Of a stretch of DNA of 64,000 bases, positions 25,666-34,458 are shown in pieces. A model generated the notes under the pieces. It was not told the origin of the DNA. It did no database searches and saw nothing but the letters and a program-made list of their open reading frames with translations. Each line of letters starts with the position of its first letter. The stretch's first letter is position 1. The DNA is taken from NCBI RefSeq assembly GCF_000011645.1, contig NC_006270.3, positions 1,919,501 to 1,983,500 on the forward strand, written 5' to 3'. A program made the translations under genes and the position numbers. This DNA is from Bacillus licheniformis DSM 13 = ATCC 14580 (GTDB lineage: Bacteria; Bacillota; Bacilli; Bacillales; Bacillaceae).

Positions 25666-26928
25666 TTGAACGAACAGGAAGTCATGAAAGAGAAAGCCAT
25701 ATTAGTCGGATGCCAGCTTCCGCACGTGTCTGATGAGCGTTTTTCATACTCGATGGAAGAGCTCGCCGCGCTGACGAAAACGGCCGACGGAACGGTTGTT
25801 TCCACGGTCACGCAGAAGCGGAACCGTGTGGATGCTGCTACATATATCGGAAAAGGAAAAGTAGATGAATTGGCGGTGCTCTGTGAAGAGCTGTCGCCCG
25901 ATGTTTTAATTTTTAATGATGAATTGTCGCCGAGTCAGCTGAAAGCGCTTGTCACAACGCTTGACGTGAAAATCATCGACCGGACGCAGTTGATCCTTGA
26001 TATTTTCGCCAAACGCGCGAGGACAAGGGAAGGAAAGCTGCAAATTGAGCTGGCACAGCTGCAATACGCCCTCCCGCGGTTAAGCGGCCAGGGAATCAAC
26101 CTGTCAAGGCAAGGCGGAGGAATCGGAACAAGAGGTCCAGGGGAGACAAAGCTTGAAACCGACCGGCGCCATATCAGAAACCGGATTCATGAAATCAATG
26201 TTCAGCTGTCTACCGTCATTCGCCACAGAAGCAGATACAGAGAAAGAAGAAAGAAAAACGGTGTACTGCAAATCGCGCTTGTCGGCTACACCAATGCAGG
26301 GAAATCGACATGGTTTAACAGGCTTACAGACGCCGACAGCTATGAAGAAAACCTTTTGTTCGCCACACTTGACCCGATGACCCGCAAAATGATGCTCCCG
26401 AGCGGATACAGCGTGCTGCTCTCGGATACAGTCGGGTTTATTCAGGATCTGCCGACAACTTTGATCGCGGCTTTCAGATCGACGCTCGAAGAGGTGAAAG
26501 AAGCCGATCTGATTCTTCATATGATCGATTCTTCTCACGAAGACTACGAGGGCCATGAGGAGACGGTCAAGCGCCTTCTTGAGGAACTTGAAGCAGACGA
26601 TATTCCTGTTTTAACCGTCTATAACAAAAGAGACCGGAAGCGGCCTGATTTCATCCCTTCTTCAGGGAGAGGGCATATCATGACGAGCGCCAAAATAGAC
26701 GGAGACTTGCCGCTGTTTAAGCAGGCGGTTGAAGACTATCTGAAAAAGGAGCTGCTCGTTCCGTATGACGTGAGAATTCCCGCTTCAGAAGGAAGGCTGT
26801 TGTCGAGAATCAAGTCTGAGACAATGACGAACAGCACCGTTTTTGACGAAGATCGCGAAGCATATGAAGTGGAAGGATATATTCTCCCTGACCAAAACAT
26901 TTTGGGAGAGCTGAAGAAGTATATGTAG
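25666..26928 (+). CDS. hflX: ribosome-associated GTPase HflX
   Basis: A 420-residue GTPase. The N-terminal HflX domain is followed by the glycine-rich linker RQGGGIGTRGPGETKLETDRR, then the G domain with G1 GYTNAGKST, G3 DTVGF and G4 NKRD. HflX splits stalled or hibernating ribosomes. The start is TTG 25666 (MNEQEVMKEK) after AAAGGA. It lies upstream of ynbB with an 18-bp gap, as in B. subtilis (ynbA-ynbB). Confidence 0.95.
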   Translation: MNEQEVMKEKAILVGCQLPHVSDERFSYSMEELAALTKTADGTVVSTVTQKRNRVDAATYIGKGKVDELAVLCEELSPDVLIFNDELSPSQLKALVTTLDVKIIDRTQLILDIFAKRARTREGKLQIELAQLQYALPRLSGQGINLSRQGGGIGTRGPGETKLETDRRHIRNRIHEINVQLSTVIRHRSRYRERRKKNGVLQIALVGYTNAGKSTWFNRLTDADSYEENLLFATLDPMTRKMMLPSGYSVLLSDTVGFIQDLPTTLIAAFRSTLEEVKEADLILHMIDSSHEDYEGHEETVKRLLEELEADDIPVLTVYNKRDRKRPDFIPSSGRGHIMTSAKIDGDLPLFKQAVEDYLKKELLVPYDVRIPASEGRLLSRIKSETMTNSTVFDEDREAYEVEGYILPDQNILGELKKYM

Positions 26929-26946
26929 GAAAGGATACTGCAAAAC

Positions 26947-28212
26947 ATGTTTGAGACATTAAAACACGGAGATCTACTAAAGAAAACGGCGGTGGAGGCT
27001 GAAACCGACATCGCACAGATCCACAAAACAATTGATGAAATCAGTGAACGAAATGAGTGGAGGGTGCTCGAAAGCTACAGAAAGCACAAAGTATCGGACA
27101 CGCATTTCACACCATCGACAGGCTACGGCTACGATGACATCGGCCGCGATACGCTGGAAAAAATCTATGCCGACGTCTTCGGCGGTGAAGCGGCCCTTGT
27201 CAGACCGCAGATCATCTCGGGAACCCATGCAATATCAATCGCTTTATTCGGCGTTCTCCGCCCGGGGGAAGAACTTCTTTACATCACTGGCAAACCGTAC
27301 GATACCCTCGAAGAGATCGTCGGCGTCAGGGGCGAGGAAAACTCGGGGTCTTTGAAGGATTTCCAGATCGGATACAGCCATGTCGAGCTGACAGAAGAGG
27401 GAGCCGTTGATTTTGACCGGGTGGCAGCTTCCATCACGCCGCAGACAAAGGTCGTCGGAATCCAGCGCTCAAAAGGATACGCAGACCGTCCGTCTTTTAC
27501 AATTGATGAGATTGAGAAGATGATTCGCTTTGTTAAAGAAATAAACGAAAACATCATCGTTTTCGTCGACAACTGCTACGGCGAATTTGTAGAAGAGCGT
27601 GAGCCGTGCCATGTTGGAGCGGATCTCATGGCAGGCTCGCTTATTAAAAACCCGGGAGGCGGCCTCGCCAAAACAGGCGGCTATATCACCGGCAAGGAAA
27701 AATGGGTGAAAGCCTGCTCCTACAGAATGACTTCACCGGGAATTGGCAGTGAAGCCGGTGCATCGTTGTACACGCTCCAGGAGATGTATCAGGGCTTTTT
27801 CCTTGCGCCGCATGTCGTCTCCCAGGCATTAAAAGGAGCAGTGTTCACAGCCCGATTCCTCGAAAAGCTCGGCTTTAGGACGAATCCTTCATGGGGCAGC
27901 AAGCGGACCGATTTGATCCAGTCTGTCGAATTTTCCACCCCGGAGCAGATGATCGCGTTTTGCCAGGCGATTCAGTACGCTTCTCCGATCAATGCCCATG
28001 TGACGCCGTATCCGAGCTATATGCCGGGCTATGAAGACGATGTCATTATGGCTGCAGGCACTTTCGTACAGGGAGCAAGCATTGAATTATCAGCGGATGG
28101 CCCTATAAGACCGCCTTATGTGGCGTATGTCCAAGGCGGATTAACCTACTCCCATGTGAAAAATGCGATATGCAGTGCTGTGGATGCGCTCATGAAGCAG
28201 GGATTAATGTAA
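26947..28212 (+). CDS. ynbB: YnbB, PLP-dependent cystathionine/methionine gamma-lyase-like protein
   Basis: A 421-residue PLP-dependent protein of the so-called aluminium-resistance family. The Lys-bearing SLIKNPGGGLAKTGGYI segment and FVDNCYGEFVE (Asp stacking on PLP) are visible. It is similar to methionine gamma-lyase-like enzymes, but the substrate is unestablished. It lies between hflX and glnR, the B. subtilis order. Confidence 0.92.
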   Translation: MFETLKHGDLLKKTAVEAETDIAQIHKTIDEISERNEWRVLESYRKHKVSDTHFTPSTGYGYDDIGRDTLEKIYADVFGGEAALVRPQIISGTHAISIALFGVLRPGEELLYITGKPYDTLEEIVGVRGEENSGSLKDFQIGYSHVELTEEGAVDFDRVAASITPQTKVVGIQRSKGYADRPSFTIDEIEKMIRFVKEINENIIVFVDNCYGEFVEEREPCHVGADLMAGSLIKNPGGGLAKTGGYITGKEKWVKACSYRMTSPGIGSEAGASLYTLQEMYQGFFLAPHVVSQALKGAVFTARFLEKLGFRTNPSWGSKRTDLIQSVEFSTPEQMIAFCQAIQYASPINAHVTPYPSYMPGYEDDVIMAAGTFVQGASIELSADGPIRPPYVAYVQGGLTYSHVKNAICSAVDALMKQGLM

Positions 28213-28233
28213 AGAAAATAAAGAATATTTTCA

Positions 28234-28250
28234 TGTAAAGAATCCTTACA
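28234..28250 (+). promoter_or_regulatory. GlnR/TnrA site 1
   Basis: TGTAAAGAATCCTTACA is a perfect match to TGTNA-N7-TNACA. It is 6 bp upstream of the -35 box of glnRA. Confidence 0.95.
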
Positions 28251-28255
28251 TCGAG

Positions 28256-28284
28256 TTGACACATTATATAACATCACATATAAT
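28256..28284 (+). promoter_or_regulatory. glnRA sigma-A promoter with overlapping GlnR/TnrA site 2
   Basis: TTGACA (28256) - 17 bp - TATAAT (28279) is a consensus promoter. The second operator TGACACATTATATAACA (28257-28273) has one mismatch to TGTNA-N7-TNACA and covers the -35 and spacer, so a bound repressor blocks polymerase. Confidence 0.92.
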
Positions 28285-28314
28285 AAATTTATATAAGAAA
28301 AGGAGGAAATTGAG

Positions 28315-28722
28315 ATGAGTGATAAAATTCGCCGCTCAATGCCCTTATTTCCGATAGGTATCGTCATGCAGCTGACTGAACTGTCCGCAAGGCAAATTCG
28401 GTATTATGAGGAAAATGGACTGGTATTTCCTGCAAGAAGCGAAGGGAACAGACGTTTATTTTCATTCCATGATGTAGATAAGCTGCTCGAAATTAAAGAT
28501 TTGATCGAACAAGGTGTAAACATGGCGGGGATCAAACAAATTTTCGCCAAAACAGAAAACGAACAAAAAGAAGACAAACAAGACAAGCCGAAAAAAGCAG
28601 AGAAGCACAACTTGTCGGATGAAGAACTGAGAAAACTGCTGAAAAACGAGCTCATCCAAGCAGGCCGTTTCCAAAGAGGGACGACATTCCGCCAGGGAGA
28701 CATGTCCAGGTTTTTTCATTAA
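28315..28722 (+). CDS. glnR: glutamine synthetase repressor GlnR
   Basis: A 135-residue MerR-family regulator. The HTH MQLTELSARQIRYYEENGLV is followed by the SEGNRRLFSFHDVDKLLEIK wing. The C-terminal tail (RRGTTFRQGDMSRFFH type) is the segment that contacts feedback-inhibited glutamine synthetase. AAAGGAGG precedes the ATG. It represses its own operon through the two sites upstream. Confidence 0.97.
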   Translation: MSDKIRRSMPLFPIGIVMQLTELSARQIRYYEENGLVFPARSEGNRRLFSFHDVDKLLEIKDLIEQGVNMAGIKQIFAKTENEQKEDKQDKPKKAEKHNLSDEELRKLLKNELIQAGRFQRGTTFRQGDMSRFFH

Positions 28723-28778
28723 TTTGTTAGCAACTGCATTGCTATATACATTTACCTTTTAGAGGAGGAGTTTTACGA

Positions 28779-30113
28779 ATGGCAAAGTATACAAGAGACG
28801 ACATTGTTAAACTAGTAAATGAGGAGAATGTAAAATATATTCGCCTTCAGTTTACAGACATTCTTGGAACGATTAAAAACGTTGAAATTCCTGTGAGCCA
28901 GCTGGAAAAAGCACTTGATAATAAAGTCATGTTCGACGGCTCTTCAATCGAGGGATTCGTCCGCATTGAAGAATCCGATATGTACTTATACCCTGACTTA
29001 GATACATTTGTGATTTTCCCATGGACCGCCGAAAAAGGTAAAGTAGCCCGCTTCATCTGCGATATTTATAATCCGGACGGCACGCCGTTTGAAGGTGATC
29101 CGCGCAACAACTTAAAACGCATTTTGAAAGAAATGGAAGACATGGGCTTCTCAGATTTCAATCTTGGACCAGAGCCGGAATTCTTCCTGTTCAAGCTAGA
29201 CGAAAAAGGCGAGCCTACGCTTGAACTGAACGACAAAGGCGGATATTTCGACCTTGCGCCGACTGATCTTGGCGAAAACTGCCGCCGCGACATCGTACTT
29301 GAGCTCGAAGAAATGGGCTTTGAAATCGAAGCGTCTCACCACGAAGTTGCACCTGGACAGCACGAAATCGACTTCAAATACGCCGGAGCCATCCGCGCTT
29401 GCGATGACATCCAAACGTTCAAGCTCGTTGTTAAAACAATCGCGCGCAAACACGGCCTGCACGCAACATTCATGCCAAAACCGTTGTTCGGCGTAAACGG
29501 ATCAGGCATGCACTGCAATCTATCACTCTTCCGAAACGGCGCCAACGCCTTCTTTGACAAAGACGCCGATCTTCAGCTGAGTGAAACGGCAAAGCAATTC
29601 ATCGCCGGCATCGTCAAGCACGCAACAAGCTTTACAGCTGTGACAAACCCGACTGTCAACTCTTACAAGCGCCTTGTTCCAGGCTATGAAGCACCTTGCT
29701 ATGTGGCATGGAGCGCGCAAAACAGAAGCCCGTTAATCCGCATCCCGGCTTCCCGCGGCATCAGCACGCGCGTAGAAGTCAGAAGCGTAGACCCTTCTGC
29801 GAACCCGTACCTTGCCTTGAGCGTACTTCTTGCAGCAGGACTTGACGGCATCAAAAACAAGCTGGAAGCACCGGCTCCGATCGACCGCAACATCTATGTC
29901 ATGACAAAAGAAGAGCGCCTCGAAAACGGAATCGTCGACCTTCCTGCGACACTCGCAGACGCTCTCGAAGAATTCAAATCAAACGAAGTCATGGTCAAAG
30001 CCCTCGGCGACCATCTATTCGAACACTTCGTCGAAGCAAAAGAAATCGAATGGGATATGTTCCGCACACAAGTCCATCCTTGGGAGCGCGAGCAGTATAT
30101 GTCTCAGTATTAA
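28779..30113 (+). CDS. glnA: glutamine synthetase, type I-alpha
   Basis: The 444-residue enzyme makes glutamine from glutamate, ammonia and ATP, as a dodecamer. FDGSSIEGF, LGPEPEFFLF (metal Glu), APGQHEID (metal Glu and His), NPTVNSYKRLVPGYEAP and RSPLIRIPASRG are all present. Length and the absence of an adenylylation segment fit the Bacillus GSI-alpha form, which is controlled by feedback inhibition and by binding GlnR and TnrA. Confidence 0.98.
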   Translation: MAKYTRDDIVKLVNEENVKYIRLQFTDILGTIKNVEIPVSQLEKALDNKVMFDGSSIEGFVRIEESDMYLYPDLDTFVIFPWTAEKGKVARFICDIYNPDGTPFEGDPRNNLKRILKEMEDMGFSDFNLGPEPEFFLFKLDEKGEPTLELNDKGGYFDLAPTDLGENCRRDIVLELEEMGFEIEASHHEVAPGQHEIDFKYAGAIRACDDIQTFKLVVKTIARKHGLHATFMPKPLFGVNGSGMHCNLSLFRNGANAFFDKDADLQLSETAKQFIAGIVKHATSFTAVTNPTVNSYKRLVPGYEAPCYVAWSAQNRSPLIRIPASRGISTRVEVRSVDPSANPYLALSVLLAAGLDGIKNKLEAPAPIDRNIYVMTKEERLENGIVDLPATLADALEEFKSNEVMVKALGDHLFEHFVEAKEIEWDMFRTQVHPWEREQYMSQY

Positions 30114-30122
30114 TCTAGGAAT

Positions 30123-30152
30123 CCCTTGGCACCAGCGGTGTCAGGGGTTTTG
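30123..30152 (+). terminator. glnRA terminator
   Basis: An 11-bp stem (CCCTTGGCACC with GGTGTCAGGGG) with a 3-nt loop, followed by TTTTG. Confidence 0.85.
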
Positions 30153-30440
30153 AATTTTGGTCAAAAGAATGTAAGGGGTCTTCTTTTTGGTCTTTGACCA
30201 AATTATGACCAAAAAAATGTGAAGTTATAATCTAACTCCATAATTGCCTCGTAATCTTTCATTCTATTTTGGTCGCTATTTACTGATATATTTGATGTCA
30301 GCACCTGTATTTCAAGAGCAATACCACGTGAAAAGCGTGGTCAGCTTGGAATGCCGCGGCAAAAGTGACCTAATGAACTAAATACTAGGTGGGGTGGACA
30401 TGTTATATTAGGGTGAACAATAAGCTGAGGGAGGAAATAT
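30153..30440. other. gene-free stretch with repeated GGTCAAA/TTTGACC motifs
   Basis: TTTTGGTCAAAAG (30155 region), TTTGGTCTTTGACCAAA and TGACCAAAA cluster within 60 bp, with another TTTTGGTCG near 30270. The minus strand reads FGHNLVKDQKEDPLHSFDQ... in a short open frame. A CCACG/CGTGG hairpin is near 30329-30345. It may be a scar of an integrated element (see findings). No complete gene. Confidence 0.3.
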
Positions 30441-30444
30441 TTGA

Positions 30445-30648
30445 ATGCTTGAATTGGATAGGAATATAAACAAAGTAAACGGCCTTAAAGAAGAGCACGC
30501 AAAGGGAATCCTGAAGATTATTTGCGGAAAACTGGATAATCTAAAACACGCGGGTGATCAATATACAGAGAAAGAATTTGTCGAAGATATTCGATCGATA
30601 ATTGAGAACTTTCCAGAATTAGATAATAAAGAAGAGAATAATGAATAA
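30445..30648 (+). CDS. 67-residue helical protein, unknown
   Basis: A small, charged, helical protein (NINKVNGLKEEHAKGILKII..., NFPELDNKEENNE). GGGAGGAAAT lies about 9 bp before the ATG and a strong terminator follows, so it looks like a genuine monocistronic gene. I recognise no family. It is the first gene of the accessory region after glnA. Confidence 0.65.
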   Translation: MLELDRNINKVNGLKEEHAKGILKIICGKLDNLKHAGDQYTEKEFVEDIRSIIENFPELDNKEENNE

Positions 30649-30649
30649 A

Positions 30650-30678
30650 AAATCCTTCTTGCAAGAAGGATTTTTTTT
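30650..30678 (+). terminator. intrinsic terminator
   Basis: AAATCCTTCTT-GC-AAGAAGGATTT: a near-perfect palindrome followed by a T-run, directly after the 67-residue gene. Confidence 0.9.
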
Positions 30679-30730
30679 ATAACCATACCACACCGACGAC
30701 ATATACGATCGATATAGTTATAAACAATTT

Positions 30731-30898
30731 TTAAAACGGGAGGTTTTGAAAAAGCGAAATAGTAATAACTAAAGTTGATAAAGAGCCCAAAGATATCAAA
30801 GATACAATTTTTCGGTTGTTTTGCTTTTTTGAAGATTTACTTAGTTCATAAATTAATGCACCCCATAAAAGCATGGATGCCAAAATAATAATACTCAT
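30731..30898 (-). CDS. 55-residue two-helix membrane protein
   Basis: The minus strand encodes MSIIILASMLLWGALIYEL..., a basic loop (SKSSKKQNNRK), then a second helix (IVSLISLGSLSTLVITISL). AAAAGGAG lies 12 bp upstream. No stop or frameshift interrupts it, and its hydrophobic-loop-hydrophobic pattern is unlikely by chance. Family unknown. Confidence 0.55.
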   Translation of the reverse strand: MSIIILASMLLWGALIYELSKSSKKQNNRKIVSLISLGSLSTLVITISLFQNLPF

Positions 30899-30929
30899 AT
30901 ACGCATAATTCTCCTTTTTATGGTTAACA

Positions 30930-31620
30930 TTGTCATCAATTTTACCACATTTAGGATTGAGATGTCGATGAAATAAGCATCTTTATTTCATTTTAACTCT
31001 TATAGATTTGATTTCTTCAGGTCTATTTCATTCTTTTACTGAAGAACAAAACCGTTTATTTTCAACGCGGACATTATATTTCCTTCGAAGTTCTCACTAT
31101 GAACACTGGTATTCACTTACTCTCTAGTATAGAGTTCCTTATTGAAATGTCTTTATTGCTTTTGTTGTCGAAAATGAAATGGAAACCTTTTATAGCCATA
31201 ACAGAAAGAGACTATGCAACAAAAAAGGCTAACAAAATGAGGTTGCAAGCTGCAGCCTTTTTAGTTTGAAAAAAGTCAGTACAAATGGAAAGAAATCATC
31301 CAACTCGCTGCTGTACTTTAAGGTGACAAGTGAATTAAGTGAAAGGAGAGACTGTACGTCAGGTCCAGGAAACGTTGGCTGTTCTGAGAGCAAGGTATTG
31401 ACGGCTATACGGCCAGAAAGCGGCGGGACCGTCTACTGGTGGTATTTACGGGTCTAAGACAAAAGATTAAAAAAATTAGAAAAGTTAAGTAATACAACAA
31501 TTTTAACAGAATGAAGTATACGTAGATAAAAATTTTGAAAGAAATCTGTTGAGTTGAATTGGTCTTGAGGAATAAAGAGCTGATTTAAGAGGGAAAGAAA
31601 CAATACCGCTGAAAAACAAC
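30930..31620. other. AT-rich stretch without a convincing gene
   Basis: A terminator-like AAAAAGGCT/AGCCTTTTT hairpin lies at 31222-31263. A 63-codon frame at 31266-31457 has no ribosome site and unusual composition, and a minus-strand frame at 31454-31693 is low complexity. I call no gene here. Confidence 0.4.
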
Positions 31621-31622
31621 TA

Positions 31623-31664
31623 TTGACATATGTAAGTAAATAGAATAAATTATTGATTGTCAAT
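31623..31664 (+). promoter_or_regulatory. promoter plus palindromic operator before the DUF6323-like gene
   Basis: TTGACA (31623) - 17 bp - TAAATT (31646), followed at once by the palindrome ATTGATTGTCAAT (31652-31664). The arrangement suggests a repressed promoter; the regulator is unknown. Confidence 0.5.
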
Positions 31665-31752
31665 AAAAAACAACTTATTTTATCATAACACACAAGTTAT
31701 AAAAAGTCAATGTTTTTTTAAAAAAAGATGCTTTTGAAAGGAAGAGAGGTTT

Positions 31753-32220
31753 ATGAACTTATCTCGTTTTTTGAATTCCATTCAATTATCCCCACAATCA
31801 AAACCTATGATGGAGCTACTTGAATTAAATGAAAAAACAAAAGAGCATGGCCTGATCTTAACACCCAGCGATATAAAAATGTTAATCGTTTATAGAAATA
31901 AAGTGCTTCATGATCATGGACGTATAGAACTGGGGATTGAAGTACTAAAGGAATTAATTGAGGTGTTTGCTGCTTCACCCTATATGGATGAGGATAATTA
32001 TGTCGAAACGTTAATCGAGCTTCAGGAGATTTTTTATTATCTCAGAAATGAAACAGAAGATAAGATAGGGGACATGAAACTGATTCATCAGATGATGGAG
32101 TGTTTTAACGGGCCTTCTGCCGGGTCTTTAGAGATATTAAGAAGTAAAATGGAGGAACTCGCGGAGAGTTTCAGAAGAGATACGATGAGAAGTGAGTCTT
32201 TATATAAAGGTGATGAATAA
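31753..32220 (+). CDS. DUF6323-like protein
   Basis: A 155-residue mostly helical protein (LSRFLNSIQLSPQSKPMMELLE..., GLILTPSDIKMLIVYRNKVL). By size and partner it resembles the uncharacterised DUF6323 family of Firmicutes, which pairs with DUF6179. GGAAGAGAGG precedes the ATG. It is directly followed (1 bp) by the partner gene. The family assignment is from memory and needs a profile search. Confidence 0.65.
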   Translation: MNLSRFLNSIQLSPQSKPMMELLELNEKTKEHGLILTPSDIKMLIVYRNKVLHDHGRIELGIEVLKELIEVFAASPYMDEDNYVETLIELQEIFYYLRNETEDKIGDMKLIHQMMECFNGPSAGSLEILRSKMEELAESFRRDTMRSESLYKGDE

Positions 32221-32221
32221 C

Positions 32222-33658
32222 ATGGACAAAGAAAACACTTTAAATCGCTATGATTTGGTTTCAAATTTTACGATTGATAAATCAAAGTTAAAGCAAAGCC
32301 AATATATGTTGTCGCTTCTAAAAGAAGGCCAAAGTGTTGGAGTTATTACCAGCGAGAAAGCATACAAGATACAGGTAGAGATTATGCAAATTCTGCAACG
32401 ATTGATAGGCCAGTATACCAAAGGGGAAAGTATGTCGGTGACAACGGAAACGGCGGAAGGGATTATGGTTTCCCTCATGTATGCAATAGATGCTTATGCT
32501 CTCCATTTTGAGAAACCTGAAGAGTTTATAGTACATTTACATTCTGATAGTATAAAAAATATATATACAAAAGGTGTCGCATTACTTCACTGTTATTTTG
32601 AAGAAGCTAAACAATTATATCAAGACGTAAAAAAAATAAAATTAGATGTGCCTGTTGATGCTTATACTTTAACCATTGACGAATCGTTACCTGTATTTAT
32701 GAATCATTATAATGTTATTTTTGAAGCTCAAAATACCATGGCGAGCATTGACTATCCTTTAGCCATTGACAACATGGAACTGCAAGGTGTTTTTTATATT
32801 AAACAGTATTTAGAGCGACTGCTGATAGAAACGAGATTCTGTCACTTTTTTAACCATCACGATTTAATGTATGTCTTGGCAAACTTTGGAAGAATATGTC
32901 ATTTTAATTATCGCATAGAACTTTTTAATATTTTTGAGTTAATGATAAACAATGCTGTTTTTTCACTCCTATCCGGGGGCGAAGCCAATCAAGTCAGAAT
33001 TTCTGAAGTTCAATATGACAGGTTAAGTCGCTTGTTAAGTGATTGCCATGCTGATAAAAGGGCAAACTTAATTAACAATGCATTTGATCGGTTACAGCGG
33101 GATTTAAAGACGGATCAAACAATTTCTGATTATATCAATTTGTATCGCAATGAATTTATTCAAAGGGTAAATAACGCTGCGGAAATTGATGGCTTCAAAA
33201 TGTTGATCATCAGAGAAATTGAAGAGAGAGAAAAACCAATAGCGTTAATGTTAAATGAAAATGATCGCATGAGTGATATTGAATTGCGGAAATTGGTGGA
33301 TTGCATCATGGAACGAAAAAACACAGCAGAAAAAATATTGCTGATCCGCGATCATTTTGTTTCACTACATGATTATTTGGATTTGCTAAATTCGGGGTGT
33401 CTGTTTGACGACGAATATGACGCACTTTTTGCTACGTTTGGGAATTTTGAATTGGCCATTTTTGCGAAAATTGTATTTTATGAAGAATTAAGAGGGGGAA
33501 TTCTCAATTTCATTGACATTGTTGCTGACTGCTCTGAAGCAAAGAGCGAGTGGGAAACATATTATATGAAATTTATTAAACAACTAGAAGATGAGCGCAT
33601 TGCAACTATTGGACACCTGATCAACGATATTGACTATGAGGAGATTTCGTTTTATTAA
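32222..33658 (+). CDS. DUF6179-like protein
   Basis: A 478-residue helical protein with no signal peptide or membrane segment. I chose ATG 32222 because AAAGG (32206-32210) is well spaced from it; ATG 32213 is nearly on top of the SD. Visible parts include SVTTETAEGIMVSLMYAID, FCHFFNHHDLMYVLANFGR and KILLIRDHFVSLHDYLDLLN. It matches the expected size of the DUF6179 partner of DUF6323. No catalytic motif is obvious. The pair forms its own transcription unit. Confidence 0.65.
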   Translation: MDKENTLNRYDLVSNFTIDKSKLKQSQYMLSLLKEGQSVGVITSEKAYKIQVEIMQILQRLIGQYTKGESMSVTTETAEGIMVSLMYAIDAYALHFEKPEEFIVHLHSDSIKNIYTKGVALLHCYFEEAKQLYQDVKKIKLDVPVDAYTLTIDESLPVFMNHYNVIFEAQNTMASIDYPLAIDNMELQGVFYIKQYLERLLIETRFCHFFNHHDLMYVLANFGRICHFNYRIELFNIFELMINNAVFSLLSGGEANQVRISEVQYDRLSRLLSDCHADKRANLINNAFDRLQRDLKTDQTISDYINLYRNEFIQRVNNAAEIDGFKMLIIREIEEREKPIALMLNENDRMSDIELRKLVDCIMERKNTAEKILLIRDHFVSLHDYLDLLNSGCLFDDEYDALFATFGNFELAIFAKIVFYEELRGGILNFIDIVADCSEAKSEWETYYMKFIKQLEDERIATIGHLINDIDYEEISFY

Positions 33659-33784
33659 GTTAAAGACGTTATTATAAGTTCTTTTAAAAAGAAGAGTCTA
33701 AAGAAAGACGAAGATAAATAACAGCACTCGATTAAATGCAATCTCATCCCGCTAAGGAAAGTTTTTTCAATACAACTTAAAAGC

Positions 33785-34102
33785 TTAAAGTAACTCTACT
33801 CCAATTTGCTTAGTGAATTTTACTTTTATTCTCTTTTCTTCTCCAATACTTATAACCATGAAATCTTCAACTTTCTTAATGCTAGTTATGTTTTGAAAAA
33901 CACCTGTAAATACTAAGAAATCTTTATAGGTTATATCCAGGCTACAAGTTAGTTGATAAACATCCAGCGTTAAAATTAACTTGAAGTTTTGATTATCTTT
34001 AAAAGTATAAATCAATTCGCCGGCCTCTGGATCATCAGCTATACTGACCGGCTCGCTCTCAAAAAGTTCCAGTAAATCATATTCATTATATTTTATAAAC
34101 AT
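33785..34102 (-). CDS. 105-residue beta-rich protein, possible immunity protein
   Basis: An acidic small protein (MFIKYNEYDLLELFESEPVS...) with alternating hydrophobic strands, preceded by AAGGAG. Such compact acidic orphans next to toxin-tail relics are commonly immunity proteins, but I recognise no named family. It points away from the DUF6179-like gene. Confidence 0.55.
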   Translation of the reverse strand: MFIKYNEYDLLELFESEPVSIADDPEAGELIYTFKDNQNFKLILTLDVYQLTCSLDITYKDFLVFTGVFQNITSIKKVEDFMVISIGEEKRIKVKFTKQIGVELL

Positions 34103-34341
34103 CCAACTGACTCCTTAAAATTATAGTGATATTAATGAAGTTAAAAAAACGCAGATCTTTAAAGATTTCGATCATTACTGTGCAATAAGAATTTCTGTTT
34201 TTCAATCGTTGCAACTTCAAAAGCTATTCCTCTCGGTATTGTTGTGTCACTTGAGGAAAGAATCATGCATGGAAGTGAAAAGAAGGCTGAGTATTTGTTC
34301 AATTCTATAAGGAAATAGCAGTATAATCAACACCTCTTTAA

Positions 34342-34458
34342 AGGGAACAAAATGATGAATACATCTACTACGATGGTCGTCCTGGTGAAATCAGGCTAGA
34401 GCCGTCCGGTGCATCCGAAAAAAACTCCGGAAAGAGAGGGACACTTAACAAAGTATGA
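34342..34458 (+). pseudogene. relic protein tail overlapping the HIT gene start
   Basis: A start-less frame reads QNDEYIYYDGRPGEIRLEPS... to ...GTLNKV and its stop overlaps the ATG of the HIT gene (ATGA). Just upstream another fragment reads VSLEERIMHGSEKKAEYLF... (about 34244-34317). They look like C-terminal remains of larger proteins. Confidence 0.35.

Noticed and set aside
31266..31457. 63-codon plus-strand frame
   Set aside because: No ribosome site, odd composition (Gly, Ser and Cys clusters), and no recognisable family; likely chance or relic.
31454..31693. 79-codon minus-strand frame
   Set aside because: Low-complexity Phe/Leu-rich translation of AT-rich DNA, without an SD.
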